Origin: Advenella sp. FME57
GTDB lineage: Bacteria > Pseudomonadota > Gammaproteobacteria > Burkholderiales > Burkholderiaceae_B
Length of the DNA stretch: 64,000 nucleotides
Reading direction: 5' to 3'
NCBI RefSeq assembly: GCF_014897675.1
Contig: NZ_JABUXU010000002.1
Span: 287,001-351,000, forward strand
A program made the translations under genes and the position numbers. How positions within the stretch are numbered: the stretch's first letter is position 1; each line of letters starts with the position of its first letter. This document shows positions 44,612 to 51,949 of the stretch, piece after piece. The notes under the pieces were generated by a model. The model was not told the DNA's origin and ran no database searches. It saw only the letters and a list, made by a program, of their open reading frames with translations.

Positions 44612-44755
44612 ATGAAAAAGCTGTTTTCAAGCATGTTGATGCTTGTCGTCCTGACTGCGTGTGCGAGTCACACGTCGGCGCCCGAACCCAAAGGCAAGCC
44701 GTTTCCCATCAATCAGGCTTACAAAATAAAGGGAGAGCTGCGCCATGTTCTTTAA
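44612..44755 (+). CDS. virB7: VirB7-like small lipoprotein
   Basis: A 47-residue lipoprotein: MKKLFSSMLMLVVL then lipobox LTAC, with a short Pro/Lys-rich tail ending LRHVL. It stabilises the outer-membrane core complex with VirB9 and VirB10. AGGAG is 8 bases upstream, and the gene overlaps the virB8 start by 11 bases. Size and position identify it rather than sequence. Confidence 0.8.
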   Translation: MKKLFSSMLMLVVLTACASHTSAPEPKGKPFPINQAYKIKGELRHVL

Positions 44756-45464
44756 AAAGAGAAAACGAAAGAGCGAGATATCGCCACGACAGGAAGCAAT
44801 CACCTTCATTCAGAAAGCCCAGGAGTTTGAGCGTTCGCAGATTGAGGACATTAAATCCAGTAACAAGAGAGCCTGGCGTGTGGCTTGGGCTCAGGTGTTT
44901 ATTTCGGCGCTGGCCGTCGGTGCCGTTGTTGGCCTGACGCCCTTGAAAACAGTCGAGCCCTTCGTGTTGCGGGTAGATAACAATACCGGTGCGACGGACA
45001 TTGTGACCTCGGTTCGGGACATCAAAAAAATCAAGTACGACGAGGCCATCGATAAGTTTTGGCTCAGCCAGTACATCCGTTTTCGGGAGGGGTACGACTG
45101 GTGGACTGTCCAGGCGGGTTACGACGCTTCCATGCTGATGAGCTCACCGCAAATTCAGAACGATATCGCCGGTTTCTTTGATTCTCCTGTTGCGCCTTAC
45201 CGGGTGCTCAAAGACAAGGCACGGGTGGATATTCGTGTCATCGGGGTTAGTTGGGTAGGGGAGGTGGCTCAGGTACGGTTCGAGCGCAAGGTCAAGATGT
45301 TGGCGTCAGACCAGGCCAAAGCGCCTGCACCTCAGCGCATGCTGGCAACGATTGCTTACCGGTATGTCAATAAACCGATCACTGAAAAAGATCGCCTTGT
45401 GAATCCATTAGGGTTCCAGGTCATGAGCTACCGGATCGATCCGGAAGCCGTATCGGGTAGTTAA
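44745..45464 (+). CDS. virB8: VirB8-family bitopic membrane protein
   Basis: A 239-residue assembly factor. A short cytosolic head with a helical EAITFIQKAQEFERSQIED segment, one membrane span (WRVAWAQVFISALAVGAVVG), then the periplasmic NTF2-like domain (FVLRVDNNTGATDIVT, YDEAIDKFWLSQYI, GYDWWTVQAGYD). Nucleates the inner-membrane complex. Confidence 0.92.
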   Translation: MFFKKRKRKSEISPRQEAITFIQKAQEFERSQIEDIKSSNKRAWRVAWAQVFISALAVGAVVGLTPLKTVEPFVLRVDNNTGATDIVTSVRDIKKIKYDEAIDKFWLSQYIRFREGYDWWTVQAGYDASMLMSSPQIQNDIAGFFDSPVAPYRVLKDKARVDIRVIGVSWVGEVAQVRFERKVKMLASDQAKAPAPQRMLATIAYRYVNKPITEKDRLVNPLGFQVMSYRIDPEAVSGS

Positions 45465-45473
45465 GGTGAGGGG

Positions 45474-46304
45474 ATGACCATGAAACGAAACCAATATTTT
45501 GCACTGGTGACCGCAATTGCGGTCTTTTTTGTGTCTGGCCAGGCCAGCGCCTTGTCAGTGCCTAAGGGTTCTAGTCAGGATCCGCGTATTCAGACTGTGA
45601 CCTACAACCCAAATAATGTGTTCCATATTCGGGCTCAGATTGGCCGGGCTGTGTTGGTGCAGTTGGAAGATGATGAACGCCTGCAGGGAGATAACGCTGC
45701 GCTGGGCATGGGTGATTCGGAAGCCTGGAAACTGAATGTCAAAGGCAACAACATCATCTTCAAACCCACGGCGCCCAACCCCGAAACGAACCTAATTGTG
45801 ACGACAAACAAGCGCACGTATGTGTTCCAACTCTCAATTGATGGTCGAGGTAAGCAGGCGACGACGTATGTACTGCGCTTTCGCTATCCAGATACCCAGC
45901 GGGCGAGCAGAGAGGCGCAGATAGCCAAGAACGACCAGGCACACGACATTCTCTCCGGTAAGAAACTGCGGCCTAACGTTGTTCGGGCTAATCAGAACTA
46001 TTGGGGATACGGCGATAAATCATTGACGCCGACAGCGATGTATGACGATGGTCGTTTTACGTACCTTGAGTTTGATAATGGCCGGGACATGCCAAGCATT
46101 TACAAAATCATGCCTGATGGGTCGGAGTCCCTTGTGAACCTGCATGTTGAGGGCAATACCGTTGTGATTCACGAGCTCAGCAACAAATTTGTGCTTCGTC
46201 TGGGCAATACAGTGCTGGGCGTCGATAACAGGGGCTTTAGCCAGCGAGGGCGTTTTAATCAAACCGGTGCCGGCATGGATGGCCGTGTGCGGGTTGTGAA
46301 ATAA
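45474..46304 (+). CDS. virB9: VirB9-family outer core protein
   Basis: A 276-residue periplasmic protein. Signal peptide ends at QASA/LSVPKG. The N-terminal domain (SSQDPRIQTVTYNPNNVFHI) and the C-terminal beta-sandwich (ANQNYWGYGDKSLTPTAMYD, FTYLEFDNGRDMPSIY) are typical. It forms the outer-membrane core ring with VirB7 and VirB10. Two Met codons are close at 45474 and 45480. A perfect palindrome with a T-run lies in the signal-peptide codons. Confidence 0.92.
   Translation: MTMKRNQYFALVTAIAVFFVSGQASALSVPKGSSQDPRIQTVTYNPNNVFHIRAQIGRAVLVQLEDDERLQGDNAALGMGDSEAWKLNVKGNNIIFKPTAPNPETNLIVTTNKRTYVFQLSIDGRGKQATTYVLRFRYPDTQRASREAQIAKNDQAHDILSGKKLRPNVVRANQNYWGYGDKSLTPTAMYDDGRFTYLEFDNGRDMPSIYKIMPDGSESLVNLHVEGNTVVIHELSNKFVLRLGNTVLGVDNRGFSQRGRFNQTGAGMDGRVRVVK
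45509..45530 (+). terminator. Terminator-like hairpin inside virB9
   Basis: GACCGCAATTGCGGTC (45509-45524) is a perfect 16-base palindrome directly followed by six T. It occupies codons 12-19 of virB9. Confidence 0.55.
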
Positions 46305-46314
46305 GGATAACGTG

Positions 46315-47562
46315 ATGAGTCAAGATGATAAAGAACGGCCAGTTTCGGCAGGGGACAGTTCGGATGAATACGGGTCCAACCGGGTGGAGGCGGAAGATCA
46401 ACAAGAGCATGAGACGCTTCAGCAAAAGGTCGGGGATGATGAGGTAGAGCGGGGTTTACCTCAGAATCTGAGTTCCCGGAAAAAAACCAATGTAGGTAAG
46501 GTTTTTGTCTTTGGAGGGATCGTCCTAGCGGTATTACTCATTGTCATTACCGTGATGGGCATGTCGGGCAGTGGGGACTCATCCCAGGATACAGCACCCA
46601 AAGAGGTGGATATGGTGAAAAATAGCCGTCCCAAGAATTTTGCTCTGGAACAGGCGGAGTTAACTCCGCCGGCCCCTGACCCACCGCCCGTGGCGATCCC
46701 GCCAGCCGAGGAGCCCAAAACCCCTATCGTAGCGGATGAAGCGCAAAAGCCAGGAACGAATCAGCACAAAGAGCCTACGCCTGTCGACCGACGCTTGACG
46801 GGTCCGGTCACTCTTGATGCGAACGCAGGCCAATCTGCTAACAGCCAAGAGGGGCAAGAGCGGCAAAATAGGCAACCTGTCAGCCGTACGGAAAGCATTA
46901 GCGCAAACGGGTTTGCGTCGAAGCTGCGGCCCACGACGACAGAGCCGACTGTTGCTCAGCGGCGAGCCGATCTGACCTATTTGCTCAAAAAGGGCACCAA
47001 TATTGCTTGCACCCTGAATACGAAAATCGTGACCACACAGCCTGGCATCACCCGTTGCATGGTCACAAAAGACGTGTATTCGGCCAATGGTCGGGTGTTG
47101 CTTATCGAGCGTGGCTCCGAAGTGATCGGCGAGCAGACAGCTGCGCTGGTACAGGGCCAGGCGCGGGTGTATGTGCTGTGGTCCACGATTGAGACGCAGG
47201 CAGGGGTTTCTGTGACTGTCAACAGTGCTAGTGCCGATTCGCTGGGCGCTTCTGGCCAAGAGGCTCAAGTGGATACGCATTTCTGGAAGCGTTTTGGCGG
47301 GGCGATTATGCTCAGTCTAATCAAAGACGGAATCCGCATGGCCGACAGCAGTAGTCGTAACCAGGGCGGGGTCACTTTCGATAGTTCGTCGGATTCAGCT
47401 GAGGATATGGCCACCGAGGCTCTAAAAAATACCATTAATATCGCGCCAACGGGATATGTCAATCAGGGCACGCTGGTCAATGTCATGGTGGCTCGCGATG
47501 TGGATTTCAGATCTGTCTATGAGCTGGTGCAACCGTACTTCTATAGCTCATCAACAAAATAG
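46315..47562 (+). CDS. virB10: VirB10-family core-complex protein
   Basis: A 415-residue protein spanning both membranes. An acidic cytosolic head, one membrane span (VFVFGGIVLAVLLIVITVMG), a Pro-rich periplasmic linker (PPAPDPPPVAIPPAEEPKTP), then the beta-barrel domain (LLKKGTNIACTLNTKIVTTQ, VLLIERGSEVIGE, WKRFGGAIMLSLIKDGI). Transmits ATP-driven signals to the outer-membrane channel. Start at 46315 after AAGGATAA. Confidence 0.93.
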   Translation: MSQDDKERPVSAGDSSDEYGSNRVEAEDQQEHETLQQKVGDDEVERGLPQNLSSRKKTNVGKVFVFGGIVLAVLLIVITVMGMSGSGDSSQDTAPKEVDMVKNSRPKNFALEQAELTPPAPDPPPVAIPPAEEPKTPIVADEAQKPGTNQHKEPTPVDRRLTGPVTLDANAGQSANSQEGQERQNRQPVSRTESISANGFASKLRPTTTEPTVAQRRADLTYLLKKGTNIACTLNTKIVTTQPGITRCMVTKDVYSANGRVLLIERGSEVIGEQTAALVQGQARVYVLWSTIETQAGVSVTVNSASADSLGASGQEAQVDTHFWKRFGGAIMLSLIKDGIRMADSSSRNQGGVTFDSSSDSAEDMATEALKNTINIAPTGYVNQGTLVNVMVARDVDFRSVYELVQPYFYSSSTK

Positions 47563-47571
47563 GGAGTAAAC

Positions 47572-48684
47572 ATGGATGTTGTGAGCCAAAGGCCAGATAT
47601 TGGCTATGCCCCTGACATTAGTGCCCGCAACATACTGGATCGGCTGGGCATTTCGGAGTATCTGAATCGGCCAGGGGTGACGGATGTCATGATTAACCGC
47701 CCAGGCGAGGTTTTTATTGATAAGCAGGGCGGGGTAACCCGCGAGGAGAGCCCTGATCTGGATTTTAAAAGCCTGATGGAGCTGGCAAACGTGCTGGCGA
47801 TTTTTAATCAAAAGCATATTAGCCTGGCCCAGCCCATGCATTCGGTCATGCTGCCAGATGGAGAACGCGGCCATATTTTGATCCCGCCCGCGTGTGAGGA
47901 ACAGACCGTCGTGTATGGCTTCAGAAAACCGTCACAGGAACGGTTTTGTTTGGATGACTATATTAATACCGGCCGCTTGGACAGGGTTCGGGATATGAGC
48001 GAAACTGCCTTAGAAGCGATGAATGTCCTTGCGGGGCTCTACAGCGGTCGTCAGTATCGGGATGTGGCCGAGCAATTGCGTATTCCATATGATGTGCGGC
48101 TGGAGGATTTTGAACTCGACCTGTTGCATTACAAGGCCAATCGGGACTTTGCAAATTTCTTCCAATTGGCTGTGCAGCATAAACTCAATATTTGCATGGT
48201 GGGCGGCACAGGTTCTGGAAAAACTACCTTCTCAAAAGCTATTGCCGATCTGATTCCTCACCATGTTCGCATTGCGACCCTTGAAGATTCTCACGAGCTG
48301 GATCTGCCCAATCATCCGAATCATGTTCATTTATTTATTAAGGAACATGTCACCGCGCAGGCATTGATTGCATCCTGCATGCGGATCAAGCCCGACCGAA
48401 TCTTTCTGACCGAGCTGCGCGGCGGGGAAGCCTGGGACTATCTGACAGCGCTAAATACTGGGCATCCCGGGGGATTAACGTCCGTGCACGCCAATGATTC
48501 CCGGAGCGTGTTTCATCGGATCGCGGATCTGGCCAAGCAGTCGCCGGTGGGGGCAGGTATGGATTATCAATATCTACTGGGGAGTGCAAAAAAGACGATT
48601 GATATTGTGTGTTTTTTTAATGACACGTACATGACCGAACTGTATTACGACCCGGTGCAAAAAAGCATAGCTTTGGATGGCTGA
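47572..48684 (+). CDS. virB11: VirB11-family ATPase
   Basis: A 370-residue hexameric ATPase. Walker A is MVGGTGSGKTTFSKA (about residue 209), the Asp box is RIATLEDSHELDL, Walker B region RIKPDRIFLTELRGGEAWD and the His box NTGHPGGLTSVHAN are all present. It switches the system between pilus assembly and DNA transfer. It ends the virB operon; a weak hairpin (48682-48705) follows. Confidence 0.93.
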   Translation: MDVVSQRPDIGYAPDISARNILDRLGISEYLNRPGVTDVMINRPGEVFIDKQGGVTREESPDLDFKSLMELANVLAIFNQKHISLAQPMHSVMLPDGERGHILIPPACEEQTVVYGFRKPSQERFCLDDYINTGRLDRVRDMSETALEAMNVLAGLYSGRQYRDVAEQLRIPYDVRLEDFELDLLHYKANRDFANFFQLAVQHKLNICMVGGTGSGKTTFSKAIADLIPHHVRIATLEDSHELDLPNHPNHVHLFIKEHVTAQALIASCMRIKPDRIFLTELRGGEAWDYLTALNTGHPGGLTSVHANDSRSVFHRIADLAKQSPVGAGMDYQYLLGSAKKTIDIVCFFNDTYMTELYYDPVQKSIALDG

Positions 48685-48732
48685 GACAAAATGCTCTTCG
48701 TCTCATTTATGCGCACTATTACAGCGCAAATA

Positions 48733-49056
48733 TTAAGCGACGCACATAACGTTAACGTGCCCGATTTCTTCGGTTGCTTTTTCAGGTCCGATGACGATTT
48801 GTACTTCACGTCCAAGACGCACGAGGCAATCGAGCATTTTTGCTTCACTTATACCTCTAAATTGGCCGCGCAGCAGATTGGACAATTTAGGTTGTGAGAT
48901 ACCAAGTGCAGTGGCAGCTTGTTGTTGTGTCCAACTACGAGATCGAATAATTTCACTTATTTTGGCAGCCAGTTGTGCCTTAACGAGCATTTCGTTCGCA
49001 TTGGTAAATCCTAAGTCTGCATAGACATTGCCGCTGCTTTTTTCAATAGCAATCAT
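48733..49056 (-). CDS. Xre-family antitoxin (HigA-like)
   Basis: A 107-residue protein with a helix-turn-helix (WTQQQAATALGISQPKLSNLLRGQF) and a tail that follows the pattern of HigA-type antitoxins with an N-terminal toxin-binding extension (LGFTNANEMLVKAQLAAKI). It overlaps the toxin stop by 4 bases (toxin first, antitoxin second). Confidence 0.87.
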   Translation of the reverse strand: MIAIEKSSGNVYADLGFTNANEMLVKAQLAAKISEIIRSRSWTQQQAATALGISQPKLSNLLRGQFRGISEAKMLDCLVRLGREVQIVIGPEKATEEIGHVNVMCVA

Positions 49057-49418
49057 TTGTTTTCTCCTAATGCGTGATTTTGAACCTCTTTCAGCCTTGC
49101 GCGGATTAGGTCCATATCAGGTTTTGGGGTCGCTATTCCCTTGGTAGATTTCTTTTGAAAACAGTGCAGAACATAGACGGCATTTCCAAATTTGACTGTG
49201 TACACCGCACGGTACGTGCCACCGTCTGCATTTTCCACGACCTCGACTATTCCAGCAGAGCCAAAACCCTTTAATGGTTTGGCTTGCGGATGCATCGTAC
49301 CTATTTGAGCCAGATGTAACGCAAATCCGAATGTATCTTGCACATCTTCCGGCATCGCAGTCAGATCTTTTTTGCTGGACGCGACCCAATACAAAGACTT
49401 TATCTTTCCTTCTTCCAT
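49053..49418 (-). CDS. RelE/HigB toxin, phage Gp49-like
   Basis: A 121-residue toxin of the Gp49/DUF891 branch: SLYWVASSKKDLTAMPEDVQ, LHLAQIGTMHPQAKPLKGFG, YRAVYTVKFGNAVYVLHCFQ and KKSTKGIATPKPD are characteristic. It is an mRNA interferase inhibited by the co-encoded antitoxin. The module faces against the transfer genes between virB11 and ssb and so must have its own promoter, near the palindrome at 49427. Confidence 0.87.
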   Translation of the reverse strand: MEEGKIKSLYWVASSKKDLTAMPEDVQDTFGFALHLAQIGTMHPQAKPLKGFGSAGIVEVVENADGGTYRAVYTVKFGNAVYVLHCFQKKSTKGIATPKPDMDLIRARLKEVQNHALGENK

Positions 49419-49426
49419 ATCTGCAT

Positions 49427-49444
49427 TATACCTAAATTGGTATA
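49427..49444. promoter_or_regulatory. Operator-like inverted repeat of the second toxin-antitoxin pair
   Basis: TATACCTAAATTGGTATA has 6-base inverted arms TATACC/GGTATA and lies directly upstream of the minus-strand toxin gene and of ssb on the other strand. Likely bound by the antitoxin. Confidence 0.55.
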
Positions 49445-49477
49445 AAAAACAATCTCTATTCTAAAAGGATGTTTTTC

Positions 49478-49924
49478 ATGTCTGCTTACATCAATGAAGT
49501 GACCGTCCTGGGCAACCTCGGTAAGGACCCTGAATTACGCTATTTTGCCAACGGTACGGCTAGTTTGCGCATCTCCATTGCGACACGAGAGCAATGGACC
49601 GACAAGGACACGGGCGAAGTCAAAGAGGGCACACAATGGCATACCGCGTCACTCGTGGGTAATCAAGCTGAGATTGTCGCCAAATATATGAAAAAAGGCG
49701 ACAAAATCTGGATCCGCGGCCCGCTGCAAACCAAGATCTATGAGGATAGCCGCAGCGGCATGAATCGCTTATCGGTCCTGGTCAAGGTTCACGACATGAA
49801 AATGATCCACAGCAGAATCCGGCACGGCGAGGGGGCAGAAGAGCAACCGCAGCAGGCCGCACCCGTTCAGGAACATGTCGAAACCACTCGAATCCAGGCA
49901 AACCCGCTTGAGCAGTTTGGATGA
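49478..49924 (+). CDS. ssb: Single-stranded DNA-binding protein
   Basis: A 148-residue OB-fold protein: SAYINEVTVLGNLGKDPELR, SLRISIATREQWTDKDTG, WHTASLVGNQAEIVAKYMKK and KIWIRGPLQTKIYE. The C-terminus ends ANPLEQFG rather than the usual DDDIPF acidic tip, so partner recruitment may differ from chromosomal SSB. Plasmid-borne SSBs protect incoming single-stranded DNA after transfer. Start at 49478 after AAAGGA. Confidence 0.9.
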   Translation: MSAYINEVTVLGNLGKDPELRYFANGTASLRISIATREQWTDKDTGEVKEGTQWHTASLVGNQAEIVAKYMKKGDKIWIRGPLQTKIYEDSRSGMNRLSVLVKVHDMKMIHSRIRHGEGAEEQPQQAAPVQEHVETTRIQANPLEQFG

Positions 49925-49962
49925 AGGCTTGTTAGTCGTTCATTGATTAGGAGACGCTCTTG

Positions 49963-51903
49963 ATGAAAACATTCCTGATATGGCTGGCAATACTGATTGT
50001 CAGTATTCTACTTTTTGCCGTTATCGGTCAGTTTGTGGGCAGCTTTGTATTTATCCGCTTCGCTAAGGTGCCGATGGATCCTGGTATTTTTGTTTTATGG
50101 GATTTGTATAAACATTCCCAGGATGGCGGTATTTGGGATCTGTTGCAATATAAGGTAGCAGTCGGCATCAGTGGTGTGATTACGCTTGCTCCGGTCATTT
50201 TGGGTTTTGCCACGCTGTTTTCACGCCCGAAGCGCGAATTACACGGCTCGGCCCGCTTTGCTCGTGCTGGAGAGATCGCTAAAGCAGGCCTATTAAAAGA
50301 CAGCCACACTGAACCGGATATTATTATTGGCAAATACAAGAATCGATATTTGCGCTGGGCTGGGAAGCAGTTTGCGTTTCTGGCTGCACCCACTCGCTCT
50401 GGTAAGGGCGTGGGTATTGTGATTCCCAATTGTCTGCACTATCGCGATAGCCTGGTGGTGTTTGATCCGAAGTTGGAAAACTTTGAGATCACGGCGGGCT
50501 ACCGGGCGGCGCACGGTCAGCAGGTGTTTTTGTTCAACCCGAGTACCAAGGACTTTACGAGTCATCGGTGGAATCCCCTGAGCTACATTAAGCGGGATCG
50601 CAATTTTGCGCCAGGTGGGGCGTTTTCTATTGCCAACATCCTGTATCCGACTTCGGGAAAGATGGAGGGCAATACCCGGTTTTTCAATGAAATGGCGCAA
50701 AAGCTTTTTGTGGGGCTATGCCTGTACCTGATTGAGACAGAAGAGGATACCGGCATCAGGCCAACACTATCGGCCATGCTGCATCTGTCGACTCCGGCTA
50801 CTGGCGAGCCTTTGGCAGACTGGATCAAGAAGGCAGTCAAAGACCCAGAGTTGAGCCGGGAGTGTAAAAACAATCTGCTCAGCTACGCCTCCAATACCGG
50901 TGCCACGGCCTCGGGCATTGTGTCCAGCTTTCTGGCGCCACTCAGTGTGTTCTCGGATCCCATGGTCGCGGCAGTCACGAGTGGCGACGATTTCGATCTG
51001 CGCCAGGTGCGCCACCAGCGCATGACAATCTATGTGGGCATCCTTCCAAACGATATTTCCCGGTTTTCTCGTCTGATTAACCTATTTTTTAGCCAACTGA
51101 TCAGTGAGAACACCGATCAGTTGGCCAGCCAGAATCCTACGCTTAAATACCAATGCTTGCTGCTCCTGGATGAGTTTGCAGCGCTTGGCAGGGTAGATAT
51201 TATCGAATCTGGCGTTGCGTATATCGCGGGGTACAACCTGCGTTTGTTGTCAATCTTTCAGAATCTGGCTCAGCTTAATGCTATGTATGGCGTTGATGGT
51301 GCCAGGACGCTGACGACGAACTTTGAATGTCAGATCATCTTCACGCCTCGTGACAATAAAGATGCGCAGGAATACTCAGAAATCATCGGTACTGAAACCT
51401 TTAAGAGTCGGTCCACCTCGCGCAGCAGCGGCAAAAGCAGCAGCAATAGTCAGTCCTACAGCGATCAGCGTCGTCCGGTCATGTTACCGCAAGAGGTCAA
51501 GACCATGCCGCACGAACAGTGCGTCATTAATCTGTCTGGTATGCAAACCATCTATGCGGACAAGATCTTTTATTACAAGGATAAGGTGTTTTTGCCTCGA
51601 TTGGGTTTTGCCCAGCCGCCTGTCCCGAGGATCGACACTGCTGCACGCATTAACCGACCTGATGCAGCAGCGGGCAGTGAGCAGAGCGGATCGTTGGAAA
51701 TTGTGCCCGCGAAAGAGCTGGACGGCATGCCTTTAAATACTGTGGCAAACAAGGAGGAACTGATGCAAAGCGTCATTGCTGGGCTTTGCGCACAGGACTC
51801 TCCACCGCAATATTTGGCGGACTTAAAACAGGCAGTTGCCAAAGCATGGCAGGACAGCGGCACCCGCGCTTTTGAGCGGGTTTTAGGAAGCGTTTACGAG
51901 TAA
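49963..51903 (+). CDS. virD4: VirD4/TraG-family coupling protein
   Basis: A 646-residue inner-membrane ATPase that hands the relaxase-DNA complex to the secretion channel. Two N-terminal membrane segments precede the motor domain; Walker A is APTRSGKGVGIVIPN (about residue 146), Walker B CLLLLDEFAALGR (about 397), and HGSARFA and GYNLRLLSIFQNLAQL are family motifs. A Ser-rich linker (SRSTSRSSGKSSSNSQS) separates a C-terminal extension. Start at 49963 after AGGAG. Confidence 0.93.
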   Translation: MKTFLIWLAILIVSILLFAVIGQFVGSFVFIRFAKVPMDPGIFVLWDLYKHSQDGGIWDLLQYKVAVGISGVITLAPVILGFATLFSRPKRELHGSARFARAGEIAKAGLLKDSHTEPDIIIGKYKNRYLRWAGKQFAFLAAPTRSGKGVGIVIPNCLHYRDSLVVFDPKLENFEITAGYRAAHGQQVFLFNPSTKDFTSHRWNPLSYIKRDRNFAPGGAFSIANILYPTSGKMEGNTRFFNEMAQKLFVGLCLYLIETEEDTGIRPTLSAMLHLSTPATGEPLADWIKKAVKDPELSRECKNNLLSYASNTGATASGIVSSFLAPLSVFSDPMVAAVTSGDDFDLRQVRHQRMTIYVGILPNDISRFSRLINLFFSQLISENTDQLASQNPTLKYQCLLLLDEFAALGRVDIIESGVAYIAGYNLRLLSIFQNLAQLNAMYGVDGARTLTTNFECQIIFTPRDNKDAQEYSEIIGTETFKSRSTSRSSGKSSSNSQSYSDQRRPVMLPQEVKTMPHEQCVINLSGMQTIYADKIFYYKDKVFLPRLGFAQPPVPRIDTAARINRPDAAAGSEQSGSLEIVPAKELDGMPLNTVANKEELMQSVIAGLCAQDSPPQYLADLKQAVAKAWQDSGTRAFERVLGSVYE

Positions 51904-51949
51904 TACTGCAAGTATGCACAGTGAGCAACCACTTAATAAGGAATGAGTG

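Noticed and set aside
48682..48705. Hairpin after virB11 as a terminator
   Set aside because: The 6-base stem has a 12-base loop and only a short T-run, too weak to call alone.
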